64,000 bases of DNA. Source: Acetatifactor muris. GTDB lineage: Bacteria; Bacillota; Clostridia; Lachnospirales; Lachnospiraceae. The stretch is from contig NZ_JANJZD010000001.1 of assembly GCF_024623325.1 (NCBI RefSeq), positions 1 to 64,000 on the forward strand, in the 5' to 3' direction. The notes under the pieces were generated by a model. That model did no database searches and was not told the DNA's origin. It worked only from the letters and a program-made list of their open reading frames with translations. A program made the position numbers and the translations under genes. Of this stretch, positions 27,478-36,664 are shown piece after piece (within the stretch, counting starts at the first letter, position 1; every line of letters starts with the position of its first letter).

Positions 27478-27984
27478 TCATGAGGATACAGAGGCCTGCA
27501 GCGCCATATAGGAATTATGATACTCTTTCCGATAGGTTACATCTTCGTCAAACCATTCGGGAGGAATGAAAACTTCCGCGGCTTCCCTGCTGCCGAATTC
27601 CACTTCAGCCAGAATTAAGGGGGCAAAGGGCGGGTCGAACACGTCCAGCTCAATGGTCAGGCTGTAGTCTGTGGGAGGGCTGGGAAGCCCCTTTTTCTCC
27701 TGAAAAGCGGGATTTGGCAGAGGGATGAGATAACGCTTTTTGGAGATAATCCTTCCGTCAGCCTTTTCCCGCAGATGATAATATGCTTCCCGGTTCAGGG
27801 GAAGATTTGCCTCTTCTCTCTCCATCATGCCGTCGCCCTTATAGGTGAGATAGTATTCGTCGTCTTCCTTGCGGACACGGACTACGGGTGAGGCATTCAG
27901 ATAGGCCTGCTCTATGTGATGAAAAGGGTAACTTTCCAGATTAGAAGGCAGTTCTTTGATTGTAAATTTTCGTTCTATTTCCAT
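27478..27984 (-). CDS. CYTH domain protein (triphosphate tunnel enzyme family)
   Basis: The 168-residue protein opens with MEIERKF, the ExExK motif that binds metal and triphosphate in CYTH proteins, followed by alternating charged strands VRVRKEDDEYYLTYKG and LTIELDVF expected of the eight-stranded tunnel. Bacterial relatives hydrolyse inorganic triphosphate or act as class IV adenylate cyclases; no choice is possible here. It is convergent with the ankyrin operon, with 3 bp between stop codons. Confidence 0.85.
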   Translation of the reverse strand: MEIERKFTIKELPSNLESYPFHHIEQAYLNASPVVRVRKEDDEYYLTYKGDGMMEREEANLPLNREAYYHLREKADGRIISKKRYLIPLPNPAFQEKKGLPSPPTDYSLTIELDVFDPPFAPLILAEVEFGSREAAEVFIPPEWFDEDVTYRKEYHNSYMALQASVSS

Positions 27985-28052
27985 AATCTCTGTCTCTCCT
28001 GTATTATAGTATATGATGTCGGAAGACCGGAATTCTTAATTTTTGTGAGAAA

Positions 28053-28225
28053 CTGCAGGCAGGTATCTGCCTTTCGCAGACATTATACCATGTGCGCAGA
28101 AAAGGAAGCGCCCCGAAGGGGCATTTACTTTTCAAGCCATGGCTTTCGGGTATAATGCATCGCGCAGCGATGGCAAGACAGCGAAAGCTGGCTTGAATTC
28201 TGCGAATGCAGAATCATTATACCAT
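28053..28225. repeat. Structured intergenic element with four hairpins
   Basis: In a 368-bp gene-free stretch four hairpins follow each other: AGGCAG/CTGCCT (28057-28072), CGCCCC/GGGGC near 28110-28122, a long imperfect stem pairing 28131-28148 with 28182-28197 that encloses CATCGC/GCGATG (28158-28172), and ATTCTGC/GCAGAAT (28197-28214). CATTATACCAT occurs as a direct repeat at 28081-28091 and 28215-28225, and its complement GGTATAATG at 28149-28157. This looks like a REP/MITE-type intergenic repeat or a structured RNA; no second copy was noticed in the window. Confidence 0.55.
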
Positions 28226-28352
28226 ATTTCCCCCGAAATCCAAAGCGGTAATTGAAATATTTGCGGGAAACATGTATACTGTCTTTACATGTATTGTAAA
28301 AGGACTTCCCTTTCGGAATTTCTGTCAGCCTGTAGAAAATGGAGGAAAAGCC

Positions 28353-29267
28353 ATGGATTGCAAAGAAGCGACGCTCCTGTTTGAGTACAGCACCAAAATG
28401 GATGTTGTGGAAATAAAGCGTTGCAGTGTCGGCATTGCAAACTATGTCTTCATTGTCTCTGCTGCAAATGAAAAGTTTATTCTCAGGTGCAGTGAAAATG
28501 AAGATGCCTATAAAGACACTGTTTTTTTGCTCAACAGGCTTTCAGCGTGCGAAATCCCGATACCGGAGGTCTTATGGGAAGGAAAATACAATGGGTATTC
28601 CTATCTGGTTCTTTCCTATATAATGGGAGATGATATTGGAAATGTTTATGGTAAATTAAAGGACAATGAGAAAAAGCAAATCGCAGGAGAAGTGGTTGAG
28701 ATACAGAGGAAGGTATCGGGGGTTGATATTCAGCCGGATGCGGGGTGGACATGGAACTGCTGTATTGATGAGCTGCTGGATCGTGCGGAGGAGAGGATAT
28801 CAGGCAATCATTCCTTTGACAGTGACAAGGTAAAAAAGATTAGAAAACTGCGGCAGGAATTACAGGAGTATTTGAATCAGGTTCCGCCGACACCGTATCT
28901 GGACGATATCAGTACAAAAAATCTGTTAATTTATGATGGTAAATTATCCGGGATAATCGATATTGACTGGATAGGTTTGGGCGATGTGCTTACCTTTGTG
29001 GCGTTGACGAGGGTTGCGCTGCTCAATATGGGTTTGGATACCGGATATATTGATTATCTGTTGGATGAGATTCATCCGGACAAGACGGAGTACAAGGCGT
29101 TTGTATTATATTGTCTGATTTACTGTGTGGATTTCATGGGGGAAAGGGGTATGCAGTTTCTTGATAAAAGGATTCCGGTAGATGAAAGTATAATCAGGAG
29201 ATTGAATGATATCTTTGACCTTCTTATGGAAGAATGGAATAAATGTTGCGGATATTTTTCCGAATAG
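28353..29267 (+). CDS. APH/choline-kinase-fold phosphotransferase
   Basis: The 304-residue protein has the kinase fold of aminoglycoside/choline phosphotransferases: nucleotide-binding strands with KFILRCSENED, hinge YLVLSYIMGDD, catalytic loop YLDDISTKNLL (Asp and Asn of the HxDxxxxN motif, His replaced), and metal-binding GIIDIDWIGLGD. The substrate may be a small hydroxylated metabolite or an antibiotic; sequence does not decide. ATG 28353 has GGAGG 7 bases upstream; the upstream in-frame extension into the structured repeat is rejected. It stands about 25 bp before the DJ-1 gene. Confidence 0.8.
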   Translation: MDCKEATLLFEYSTKMDVVEIKRCSVGIANYVFIVSAANEKFILRCSENEDAYKDTVFLLNRLSACEIPIPEVLWEGKYNGYSYLVLSYIMGDDIGNVYGKLKDNEKKQIAGEVVEIQRKVSGVDIQPDAGWTWNCCIDELLDRAEERISGNHSFDSDKVKKIRKLRQELQEYLNQVPPTPYLDDISTKNLLIYDGKLSGIIDIDWIGLGDVLTFVALTRVALLNMGLDTGYIDYLLDEIHPDKTEYKAFVLYCLIYCVDFMGERGMQFLDKRIPVDESIIRRLNDIFDLLMEEWNKCCGYFSE

Positions 29268-29292
29268 AGAGAAGAAAGAGAGGAATAAGCAG

Positions 29293-29856
29293 ATGAAAAA
29301 AATAGCAGTATTCTTTGGAGAAGGCTACGAGGAGATCGAAGCGCTGACAGTGGTGGATATCTGCCGCAGATGCGGCCTGGAAGTGAGCATGATTTCCATT
29401 ACGGAAGAAGGCATGGTCAGGGGCTCCCACGGAATCAATGTGCAGATGGACAGAACTTTTTCCGAAGCGGAATTCGAAACGTATGATATGCTGGTGCTGC
29501 CGGGCGGTATGCCGGGAACGAAGAACCTGGAGGCCCACGAGGAGCTGATGGCGCAGGTGGACGCATTTTATGCGGCGGGAAAATATATCGGCGCTATCTG
29601 TGCGGCTCCCAGCATTTTCGGACACCGGGGTATTCTGAAGGGGAGAAATGCCTGCAGTTATCCCAGCTTTGAGAGTCATCTGGAAGGAGCAGAGGTCACG
29701 GCCGGCCCGGTGGAGATCTCGGATCATGTAGTCACTTCCCGGGGAATGGGAACGGCCATTGACTTTGCGCTGGCCATTGCAGGAATTTTCTGCGGAGAGG
29801 AAAAGGCTGCGGAGATGGCGGAGTCCATTGTATACGGGGGGAACCGGAAGAGATGA
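29293..29856 (+). CDS. DJ-1/PfpI family protein
   Basis: The 187-residue protein has the DJ-1/ThiJ layout: [16 protein letters not shown] with the conserved Glu, PGGMPGT, and the nucleophile elbow AICAAPSIF with C103. Homologues act as deglycases, chaperones or glyoxalase-like enzymes protecting against electrophiles. ATG 29293 has AGGAA 8 bases upstream. Its stop overlaps the start of the GDP-fucose synthase gene (ATGATG), indicating translational coupling despite unrelated function. Confidence 0.9.
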   Translation: MKKIAVFFGEGYEEIEALTVVDICRRCGLEVSMISITEEGMVRGSHGINVQMDRTFSEAEFETYDMLVLPGGMPGTKNLEAHEELMAQVDAFYAAGKYIGAICAAPSIFGHRGILKGRNACSYPSFESHLEGAEVTAGPVEISDHVVTSRGMGTAIDFALAIAGIFCGEEKAAEMAESIVYGGNRKR

Positions 29857-30797
29857 TGGAAAAAGATGCGAAAATCTATGTGGCCGGTCACCGGGGGATG
29901 GTGGGAAGTGCCATCTGCCGTGCGCTGGAGAGAAATGGATATGGAAATCTTGTGACCAGAACACACAGCGAACTGAATCTGTGCAGACAGGACCAGGTGG
30001 AGGCGTTTTTTGCCCGGGAGAAGCCGGACTATGTGTTTCTGGCGGCGGCAAAAGTGGGCGGCATACTGGCGAACAGTGAGGCCCTGGCTGATTTTATGTA
30101 TGACAATATGACCCTGGAGATGAACGTGATTCACTCTGCCTGGAAAAACGGGTGCAGGAAGCTGCTTTTCCTGGGCAGCAGCTGCATCTATCCCCGGATG
30201 GCGCCTCAGCCCATGAAGGAGAGCTGCCTGCTGACCGGGGAGCTGGAGAAGACCAACGAGGCCTATGCGCTGGCGAAGATTTCCGGACTGAAATACTGTG
30301 AATTTCTGAATCGTCAGTATGGGACGGACTATATCAGTGTGATGCCCACCAATCTCTACGGACCCAACGATAATTATCATCCTACCCACAGCCATGTGCT
30401 TCCGGCTCTGATACGCCGGTTTCATGAGGCGAAAATGGCAAAGGCGGAAGAAGTGGTGTGCTGGGGGACGGGCGCTCCTTTGCGGGAGTTCCTTTATGTG
30501 GATGATCTGGCGGATGCCTGTGTCTATCTGATGAACACTTACAGCGGGAACGAAACTGTGAATCTGGGAACCGGGAAAGAGCTGACAATAAAGGAACTGG
30601 CCGAAATGGTTGCCAGGGCAGTGGGTTATGAAGGAAAGATCAGCTGGGATACCTCCAAACCGGACGGAACGCCCAGAAAACTGCTGGATGTAAGCAAGCT
30701 GGAGAGCCTGGGCTATCATTATACCACAGAGCTGGAGGACGGGATTCGGCTGGCGTATCAGGATTTCCTGGAAAATCCCATGCGGGCGGAGCGGTGA
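29853..30797 (+). CDS. fcl: GDP-L-fucose synthase
   Basis: The 314-residue short-chain dehydrogenase converts GDP-4-keto-6-deoxymannose to GDP-L-fucose by epimerisation and NADPH reduction. Landmarks are the dinucleotide loop [16 protein letters not shown], the catalytic YALAK (YxxxK) and the substrate stretch [13 protein letters not shown]. Overlap with the DJ-1 gene by 4 bp shows coupling. GDP-mannose 4,6-dehydratase, its usual partner, is not in the window. The product is the donor needed by the alpha-1,2-fucosyltransferase at 46.2 kb. Confidence 0.95.
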   Translation: MMEKDAKIYVAGHRGMVGSAICRALERNGYGNLVTRTHSELNLCRQDQVEAFFAREKPDYVFLAAAKVGGILANSEALADFMYDNMTLEMNVIHSAWKNGCRKLLFLGSSCIYPRMAPQPMKESCLLTGELEKTNEAYALAKISGLKYCEFLNRQYGTDYISVMPTNLYGPNDNYHPTHSHVLPALIRRFHEAKMAKAEEVVCWGTGAPLREFLYVDDLADACVYLMNTYSGNETVNLGTGKELTIKELAEMVARAVGYEGKISWDTSKPDGTPRKLLDVSKLESLGYHYTTELEDGIRLAYQDFLENPMRAER

Positions 30798-30961
30798 CGG
30801 AAATCTCACCTGCGGAGCAGGTCTTGAACAGCCTGCATGGCCTGGGACGTAAAGGAAGAAGTGAGGACAGGGCAGACCTGAGCCGGAGCGGAAGGAAATG
30901 GTTCGAATTACCGAGGAGAAGGAACCGGAGACAATAAGAGGTTGGAGGGCGGCGAACTCAC

Positions 30962-32251
30962 ATGAAAGAATATGTAAAATGTGCGAAGGACATGTTGGAC
31001 TTTATTGAGAAAAGTCCCACCTGTTTCCACGCTGTGGCAAATATATCCGCAGCGCTGGAGCGGGAGGGATATGAAAAGCTGGAGGAGAGAGCGGACTGGG
31101 AGATTGTTCCGGGACAGGGATATTATGTGACCAGAAACGATTCCTCGCTGATTGCGTTCCGGATTCCGGAGGAAGGAAGGCCCACAGGGTTTCATCTGTC
31201 TGCGGCTCACAGCGATTCTCCTTCTTTTAAGCTGAAGGAAAATCCGGAGATGGCTGTGGAGAATCTGTATGTGAAGCTGAACACGGAAAAATACGGCGGC
31301 ATGATTCTTTCCACATGGCTGGACAGAGCGCTGTCCGTGGCAGGACGTGTGGCAGTGAGGAAAAAAGAGGGAACAGAGACCAGACTGGTAAATCTTGAAA
31401 AGGATCTGTTGGTGATACCCAGCGTGGCCATTCACTTAAACCGCGAGGCCAATAAGGGAACAGAATTAAATCCACAGGTGGACATGCTGCCTCTGTACGC
31501 GGAGAACAGTGACGGGAAAAAGAAAAATGTGCTGATGAGACGAATTGCCAGGGCGGCGGGGGTGAAGCAGGAGGAAATCCTGGGCCATGATCTCTTTCTG
31601 TATCCCAGAGAAAAAGGCAGAATCTGGGGAGAAAACGGTGAATTTGTGCTTTCGCCCAGGCTGGATGATCTCCAGTGTGTATACGCCTCGGTGAAAGCTT
31701 TTCTGAAAAGTGAGCCGAAGAATTACATTAATGTGTGTGCCGTATTTGACAATGAAGAAGTGGGAAGCGGCACAAAACAGGGAGCAGATTCCACTTTCCT
31801 GGAAGATACACTGTGGAGAATCGGCGAAGGGATGAAGCTGAGCCGGAGCGATTACTTAAGAATGGTTGCGGGAAGCTTTCTGATTTCTGCAGACAATGCA
31901 CATGCGGTACATCCCAATCACCCGGAGAAATACGATCCCACCAACAGGCCCCGCCTGAACGGAGGCATTGTGATTAAGTTCCACGGCAGCCAGAAATATG
32001 CCACAGATGCAGTGTCCGCGGCGAAGATGCGGCATATCTGCGGGACTGCGGGAGTGCCCTGCCAGACCTATGCCAATCGTTCCGATATTGCGGGCGGTTC
32101 CACGCTGGGCAATATTTCCACTTCCCATGTGTCCGTTTCCAGCGTGGACATCGGGCTGCCTCAGCTGGCCATGCATTCGGCGGTGGAGACCGGCGGAGTA
32201 AAAGATACGAAATATGCCGTGGACGCTTTTCAGGTGTTTTTCGGCGAATAA
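30962..32251 (+). CDS. apeB: M18 family aminopeptidase
   Basis: The 429-residue metallopeptidase has the M18 zinc-site motifs AAHSDSPSFK (first His/Asp), DNEEVGSG (Glu pair) and a late HAVHPNHPEK segment. M18 enzymes release N-terminal acidic or neutral residues from peptides in the cytosol. TGGAGG lies 13 bases before ATG 30962, a long spacing. The upstream gap (30798-30961) holds a short ACCTGC/GCAGGT hairpin. CutC follows 27 bp downstream. Confidence 0.94.
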   Translation: MKEYVKCAKDMLDFIEKSPTCFHAVANISAALEREGYEKLEERADWEIVPGQGYYVTRNDSSLIAFRIPEEGRPTGFHLSAAHSDSPSFKLKENPEMAVENLYVKLNTEKYGGMILSTWLDRALSVAGRVAVRKKEGTETRLVNLEKDLLVIPSVAIHLNREANKGTELNPQVDMLPLYAENSDGKKKNVLMRRIARAAGVKQEEILGHDLFLYPREKGRIWGENGEFVLSPRLDDLQCVYASVKAFLKSEPKNYINVCAVFDNEEVGSGTKQGADSTFLEDTLWRIGEGMKLSRSDYLRMVAGSFLISADNAHAVHPNHPEKYDPTNRPRLNGGIVIKFHGSQKYATDAVSAAKMRHICGTAGVPCQTYANRSDIAGGSTLGNISTSHVSVSSVDIGLPQLAMHSAVETGGVKDTKYAVDAFQVFFGE

Positions 32252-32278
32252 TATGAAACTGCAGTCAGGAGAAATTGG

Positions 32279-33049
32279 ATGAAAAAATATCTGCTGGAAG
32301 TATGTGTGGATTCTGTGGAGTCTGCACAGGCTGCGATAAAAGGAGGAGCAGACCGTCTGGAACTGTGCGGGAATCTGGTAATCGGAGGGACCACGCCGGA
32401 ACAGGCTCTGTTTGAAAAAGTCCGGGAGCTGACAGATATCAGAATCCGTGTTTTGATTCGGCCCAGATATGGAGATTTTCTGTATACACAGGATGAATTT
32501 GACATAATTGCCCGCAGCGTGGAGCTGTACCGCAGGCTGGGAGCGGACGGCGTGGTCACAGGCTGTCTGCTTCCGGACGGCTCTCTGGACGCGGAGCGGA
32601 TGAAAAGGCTCCGGGAGCAGGCGGGCTCCATGGACATGACGCTCCACAGGGCCTTTGACATGTGCAGAGACCCTCACAGTGCTCTGGAGAAGGCGAAGGA
32701 TTTGGGAATCCAGACCATTTTAACCTCCGGTCAGAAGAACAGCTGCCTGGAAGGAAGGGAGCTGATTGAGGAACTGGTGCGGGAAAGCGGGGGGAAGGTT
32801 GACATTATGGCGGGGGGCGGTGTGGATGCCGGAGTCATCAGGCAGATGATTTCCACCACAGATGTGACCAGCTATCATATGTCCGGAAAAATCACTTTGG
32901 ACAGCGGGATGATTTACCGTAATCCGGAGGTATCCATGGGAGCGCCGGCTGCCGCAGGGGGAATCGGGGAATATGAGATATTCCGTACTTCCCGGGAGAA
33001 GGTCAGAGCGGCGAAGGAGACTCTGGAGAAGGCGGGAAAAGAAATATGA
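32279..33049 (+). CDS. cutC: CutC family protein
   Basis: The 256-residue TIM-barrel protein has the CutC pattern: LEVCVDSVESA at the start, GADRLELCGNLV, IRVLIRPRYGDF, and the C-terminal half DIMAGGGVDAG. It was named for copper tolerance in E. coli, but the biochemical activity is unsettled. It follows apeB by 27 bp and ends 6 bp before a strong terminator, so the two probably form one operon. Confidence 0.9.
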   Translation: MKKYLLEVCVDSVESAQAAIKGGADRLELCGNLVIGGTTPEQALFEKVRELTDIRIRVLIRPRYGDFLYTQDEFDIIARSVELYRRLGADGVVTGCLLPDGSLDAERMKRLREQAGSMDMTLHRAFDMCRDPHSALEKAKDLGIQTILTSGQKNSCLEGRELIEELVRESGGKVDIMAGGGVDAGVIRQMISTTDVTSYHMSGKITLDSGMIYRNPEVSMGAPAAAGGIGEYEIFRTSREKVRAAKETLEKAGKEI

Positions 33050-33055
33050 ATGGTT

Positions 33056-33095
33056 ACCGGGAGCGAGAGTGTTTCATTTTCGCTCCCGGTTTTTT
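33056..33095 (+). terminator. Terminator after cutC
   Basis: 11-bp perfect stem (33056-33066 with 33080-33090), loop of 13, followed by TTTTT. Confidence 0.85.
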
Positions 33096-33115
33096 AGAAA
33101 TTTTTCCGGAAAAAA

Positions 33116-33143
33116 TGAACCTCATACAAGGTTGCGGCGAATA
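33116..33143 (+). promoter_or_regulatory. ECF-type promoter of sigma operon
   Basis: TGAACC (33116-33121), 16-bp spacer, CGAATA (33138-33143). This is the ECF-sigma consensus layout (AAC-containing -35, CGT-like -10), 30 bp before the sigma gene, and suggests autoregulation. Confidence 0.55.
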
Positions 33144-33172
33144 TAGGGTGAACAGGCAGAGGAGGTGAAACA

Positions 33173-33706
33173 GTGAATGCAGGAGAAATAGAAAAATGTA
33201 TTGATGACTTTGGTACAGATATATATAGATTTTGCCTGAAACTCTGTGCGGACAAGGCGGATGCCGAGGATCTATATCAACAGACTTTCCTGAAAGCGTT
33301 GGAGACAGAATGGACGCTTGACTGGGAGAAAAACCCGAAAGCGTTGTTTTTCTCTCTGGCCCACAATCTCTGGAAAAGCCACAGAAGAAAGCAGGCGCGC
33401 CGCAGCGCGATTGCTCCCTGCAGCAATTTTGATGAGGAGACGGAAACGGTGCTGTATTCCGGAGAAAGTATTGAAGAACGCTGTCTTCAAAAAGATCTGA
33501 TTACAGAAGTACGCCAAATCATTCAAACGCTCCCGGAAAAATTTCAAGTACCGCTGATATTATTTTACCTTTCCGATTGTTCCATAGAGCAGATAGCGGC
33601 TATTATCAAGAAACCGCCTGGTACCGTAAAAAGTCGATTGTTTAAGGGAAGAAGCTTAATTAAAAAAAGATTGGAGGATGCTGGTTATGAGAGAGAATCA
33701 TTCTGA
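33173..33706 (+). CDS. ECF-type RNA polymerase sigma factor
   Basis: The 177-residue protein has sigma region 2 (DIYRFCLKLCADKADAEDLYQQTFLKA) split only by its normal length, a linker, and region 4 with the helix-turn-helix SIEQIAAIIKKPPGTVKSRLF. It has no other domain, so it is an extracytoplasmic-function sigma factor. Start is GTG 33173 with AGGAGG about 8 bases before. The next gene overlaps its end by 20 bp and encodes a membrane protein in the position of an anti-sigma factor. Confidence 0.92.
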   Translation: MNAGEIEKCIDDFGTDIYRFCLKLCADKADAEDLYQQTFLKALETEWTLDWEKNPKALFFSLAHNLWKSHRRKQARRSAIAPCSNFDEETETVLYSGESIEERCLQKDLITEVRQIIQTLPEKFQVPLILFYLSDCSIEQIAAIIKKPPGTVKSRLFKGRSLIKKRLEDAGYERESF

Positions 33707-34064
33707 CAGGGAAATAGAAGAAGCGATCCTGGCTTCTATGAAAATGACAGAGGTTCCGGCCCCGGAATTGAACTGTGAACTCAAGGCGGCTCTGTATCGG
33801 CAGGAAGCCGTCCTGCGAAAACAGCCTGCCGTGCATAAATTATCCCTTTGGTATTTGCCCATGGTTATGAATTTGATCACTTTTTCTTTGTTGGCTTTTT
33901 TGGCACTGATAACAATTGAAAATATTTATTTATCTTACTTTGCCGCCGGTGTCTGCTTTTATGTTGGTGTGTCTGGTATCTTGCTTACCATAGTGGGGGT
34001 AAAAAGGGCAAACATAAAAGAAGATATCACAATTCGCATTGAGAAAAGAGGTGTATTGGCATGA
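33687..34064 (+). CDS. Membrane protein, possible anti-sigma factor
   Basis: The 125-residue protein has a charged N-terminal segment of about 60 residues and two transmembrane helices (LPMVMNLITFSLLAFLALI and SYFAAGVCFYVGVSGILLTI). Its start at ATG 33687 has GGAGG 9 bases upstream and overlaps the sigma gene. Position and topology fit an anti-sigma regulator holding the sigma factor at the membrane, but no ZAS motif (HxxxCxxC) is present, so this is an inference from context. Confidence 0.6.
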   Translation: MRENHSDREIEEAILASMKMTEVPAPELNCELKAALYRQEAVLRKQPAVHKLSLWYLPMVMNLITFSLLAFLALITIENIYLSYFAAGVCFYVGVSGILLTIVGVKRANIKEDITIRIEKRGVLA

Positions 34065-34954
34065 AGCATGCAAACAACAAGAGCAGACTTCTGCTTTCTA
34101 TTGGTATTCCGGTTATCTTACTGTCAGTTTTTTTACGGTTTGGTCTGTATTATTTGAAAAGCGATGGCTTCAGCGGCCTGTCCCTGCTGCTTCCCATCCT
34201 GCTTCTCAGCTTCCTTCTTTTTGCATTGTGTACCTCTGCCTTTTTTGCGGCGTGGGTATATCAGGATTGTAAGAAGCGAGGTGACGACCCGGTACTGTGG
34301 ACAATTGTGTTTTTTCTGGCCACACCCTTTATGGGACTGCTGATTTACTTTCTGCGTCGTTCAGAAATAAAAACGACATGTCCGGTCTGTGGACATCGAA
34401 TTTCAGTAAAAGCCAAATATTGCGAAGAATGTGGAACACATGTGGAAAAGGAGGAGAATAGTGTTATGGTAAGACAGGGAACACATCACTTAAAATTTAT
34501 TATTGCCGGTGTTATGAGTATGGTGCTTATGTTGGTATGTCTGGCAGGTTTTATCGTCAGTGCGGCCGCTGGAAACGGAATCAACACAGATGTGGCTTCT
34601 GAGGATCAGGTATGGAACTTAGGTACAATCAGTATGAATTATAACACTTATCTGGATGGGGTATGGAAGCTGGATTTCAGAAGTGCCGGTGAAGGATTTG
34701 TGAAAGAGCAGAATATGACGATTGCGGATCCGGACACTCAACGGCTTTACGCCGATATTTCCTGCGGCACCGTACCGGATGGAGCAACGCTTGTTCTGTG
34801 GCTGGTACAGGAGGATACAGTAAAATCTGTTGACGTCACAAATCTTTCCGAGCCGTTGGAATATCCTCTGAATGAATTTAAGAATGGAAAGGTTCATATC
34901 AGATTGCAGATCAATGGTGTGGAGGATACCGTTTCGGAAATTTATATTCAATAA
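34061..34954 (+). CDS. Membrane protein with zinc ribbon, sigma operon
   Basis: The 297-residue protein has three N-terminal transmembrane helices (within residues 10-100), a zinc ribbon CPVCGH then CEECGT at about 107-128, another helix near 147-168 and a C-terminal extracytoplasmic beta-rich domain. It overlaps the previous gene by 4 bp. Because an ECF sigma gene leads the operon, it may be the sensor or an immunity-type effector; the function is unknown. Confidence 0.6.
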   Translation: MKHANNKSRLLLSIGIPVILLSVFLRFGLYYLKSDGFSGLSLLLPILLLSFLLFALCTSAFFAAWVYQDCKKRGDDPVLWTIVFFLATPFMGLLIYFLRRSEIKTTCPVCGHRISVKAKYCEECGTHVEKEENSVMVRQGTHHLKFIIAGVMSMVLMLVCLAGFIVSAAAGNGINTDVASEDQVWNLGTISMNYNTYLDGVWKLDFRSAGEGFVKEQNMTIADPDTQRLYADISCGTVPDGATLVLWLVQEDTVKSVDVTNLSEPLEYPLNEFKNGKVHIRLQINGVEDTVSEIYIQ

Positions 34955-34974
34955 TCAGCAGAATCCCGGAGAAG

Positions 34975-35027
34975 AATCCAGGCTGAACATCCGGCACTTT
35001 CCCAGTGTCTGAGGTTCAGCCTGGATT
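34975..35027 (+). terminator. Long hairpin after sigma operon
   Basis: A 14-bp perfect stem (34975-34988 with 35014-35027) with an inner CACT/AGTG pairing, followed by GGGTTTCTG. The T-tract is short. Confidence 0.65.
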
Positions 35028-35098
35028 GGGTTTCTGAATGAAAACAACAACAATCAAAATAAAACAACATAAAACTAATAAAGTGAGTGTAAGATTTA

Positions 35099-35127
35099 TT
35101 GACATTTGAGTCATATGAGAATATACT
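35099..35127 (+). promoter_or_regulatory. Promoter of the rhamnose operon
   Basis: TTGACA (35099-35104), 17-bp spacer, TATACT (35122-35127), 140 bp before rhaB. No operator was recognised. Confidence 0.65.
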
Positions 35128-35266
35128 GATACCAGAGTGTACATAAGCTGCAGAAATCTGCCGGGGACGAGGGAAACAGTTGTTTTCCGGTAACCGGGGA
35201 GGGGACCGCAGATGCAGCGTTTTGCAGACGATAGATTTGCAGAGGAACGAAAGGAGGAGATTGCGA

Positions 35267-36664
35267 ATGAATCCGTATTATCTGGCCGTGGACATCGGAG
35301 CATCCAGCGGACGCCATATACTGGCTCATCTGGAGAACGGGAAGATGGTGCTGGAGGAAGTCCATCGCTTTCCCAACGGGATGGTGGAAAAGGATGGAGA
35401 GAATGTCTGGGATGTGGACGAGCTGTTTGCCCAGATTAAGCTGGGAATGAAGAAATGCGGTGAACTGGGCAAGATTCCCGTCAGCGTCGGTGTGGATACC
35501 TGGGGAGTGGACTTCGTGCTTCTGGACGATAAGGGAGAACGTATCGGTAATGCTGTGGCATATCGGGACGGACGCACCAGGGGAATGGATGAAGAGGTAT
35601 ATAAAGTGATTCCCGAGGATGCACTGTATGCCCGCACGGGAATCCAGAAAGCCATATTTAATACCATCTATCAGCTGATGGCGTTAAAGGTGCGCAGGCC
35701 GGAGCAGCTGGCAGAGGCGGAGACCCTGCTGATGATGCCGGATTATTTTCACTATCTGCTTTCCGGGGTGGCGGCCACAGAGTATACCGAGGCCACCACA
35801 GGACAGCTGATCTGTCCTGAGACAAAGGACTGGGATATGGAGCTGATTGAAAAGCTGGGGTATCCGAAGAAAATATTCCGTAAAATTGTGACCCCGGGCA
35901 CGATGCTTGGGGAACTCACACGGGAAGTACAGGAAGAAGTGGGCTTTACCTGTAAAGTTGTGGTACCGGCCACCCATGATACGGGTTCCGCCGTGATTGC
36001 GGTTCCCACGGACAGTGACAATGCATTGTATATCAGCTCCGGCACCTGGTCGCTTCTGGGAACCGAAAGGATGCAGGCAAACTGTTCCCCGGAGAGCAAA
36101 GCCAATAATCTGACCAATGAGGGCGGTTATGAGTACCGTTTCCGCTATCTGAAAAATATCATGGGACTGTGGATGATACAGTCTGTGAAGAAAGAGATCG
36201 GCGGAGATTTGAGCTTTGGAGAAATCTGCGAGATGGCTTCCGGATGCAGCATTACATCTATTGTGGACTGCAATGACGATCGTTTCCTTGCCCCGGCCAA
36301 TATGACAGAAGAAGTGCGGGCGGCGTGCCGGGAGACGGGACAGCAGGTGCCCGAGGGCCTTGCAGAGATTGCCTCTGTCATCTACAACAGCCTGGCAAAA
36401 TGCTATGCCCGGACAATAAAGGGCCTGGAAGGCATCACAGGCTGCAAGTATGACTGCATCCATATCGTGGGCGGAGGCGCCAACGCGGACTACCTCAACA
36501 GGCTGACGGCGGAAGCCACCGGGATTCCGGTATACGCAGGCCCTACGGAAGCAACGGCCATCGGCAATGTTGCGGCGCAGATGATTACGGCAGGAGAGCT
36601 GACAGACCTGAAGGCTGCCAGAAAATGTGTGTTTGATTCCTTTGACATCATAAAATATGAGTGA
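35267..36664 (+). CDS. rhaB: Rhamnulokinase
   Basis: The 465-residue FGGY-family sugar kinase phosphorylates L-rhamnulose at C1. The ATP domain motifs VDIGASSGRH, GVDTWGVDF, ATHDTGSAV and VGGGANADYLN are all visible. ATG 35267 has AAGGAGG 9 bases upstream; the 29 upstream codons are not needed. rhaA follows 333 bp later, with a 103-bp repeated spacer between. Rhamnulose-1-phosphate aldolase (rhaD) is not in the window. Confidence 0.95.
   Translation: MNPYYLAVDIGASSGRHILAHLENGKMVLEEVHRFPNGMVEKDGENVWDVDELFAQIKLGMKKCGELGKIPVSVGVDTWGVDFVLLDDKGERIGNAVAYRDGRTRGMDEEVYKVIPEDALYARTGIQKAIFNTIYQLMALKVRRPEQLAEAETLLMMPDYFHYLLSGVAATEYTEATTGQLICPETKDWDMELIEKLGYPKKIFRKIVTPGTMLGELTREVQEEVGFTCKVVVPATHDTGSAVIAVPTDSDNALYISSGTWSLLGTERMQANCSPESKANNLTNEGGYEYRFRYLKNIMGLWMIQSVKKEIGGDLSFGEICEMASGCSITSIVDCNDDRFLAPANMTEEVRAACRETGQQVPEGLAEIASVIYNSLAKCYARTIKGLEGITGCKYDCIHIVGGGANADYLNRLTAEATGIPVYAGPTEATAIGNVAAQMITAGELTDLKAARKCVFDSFDIIKYE

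Noticed and set aside
28206..28352. 49-codon N-terminal extension of the APH-like kinase
   Set aside because: It runs into the structured repeat and lacks a ribosome site, whereas ATG 28353 has GGAGG at 7 bases.
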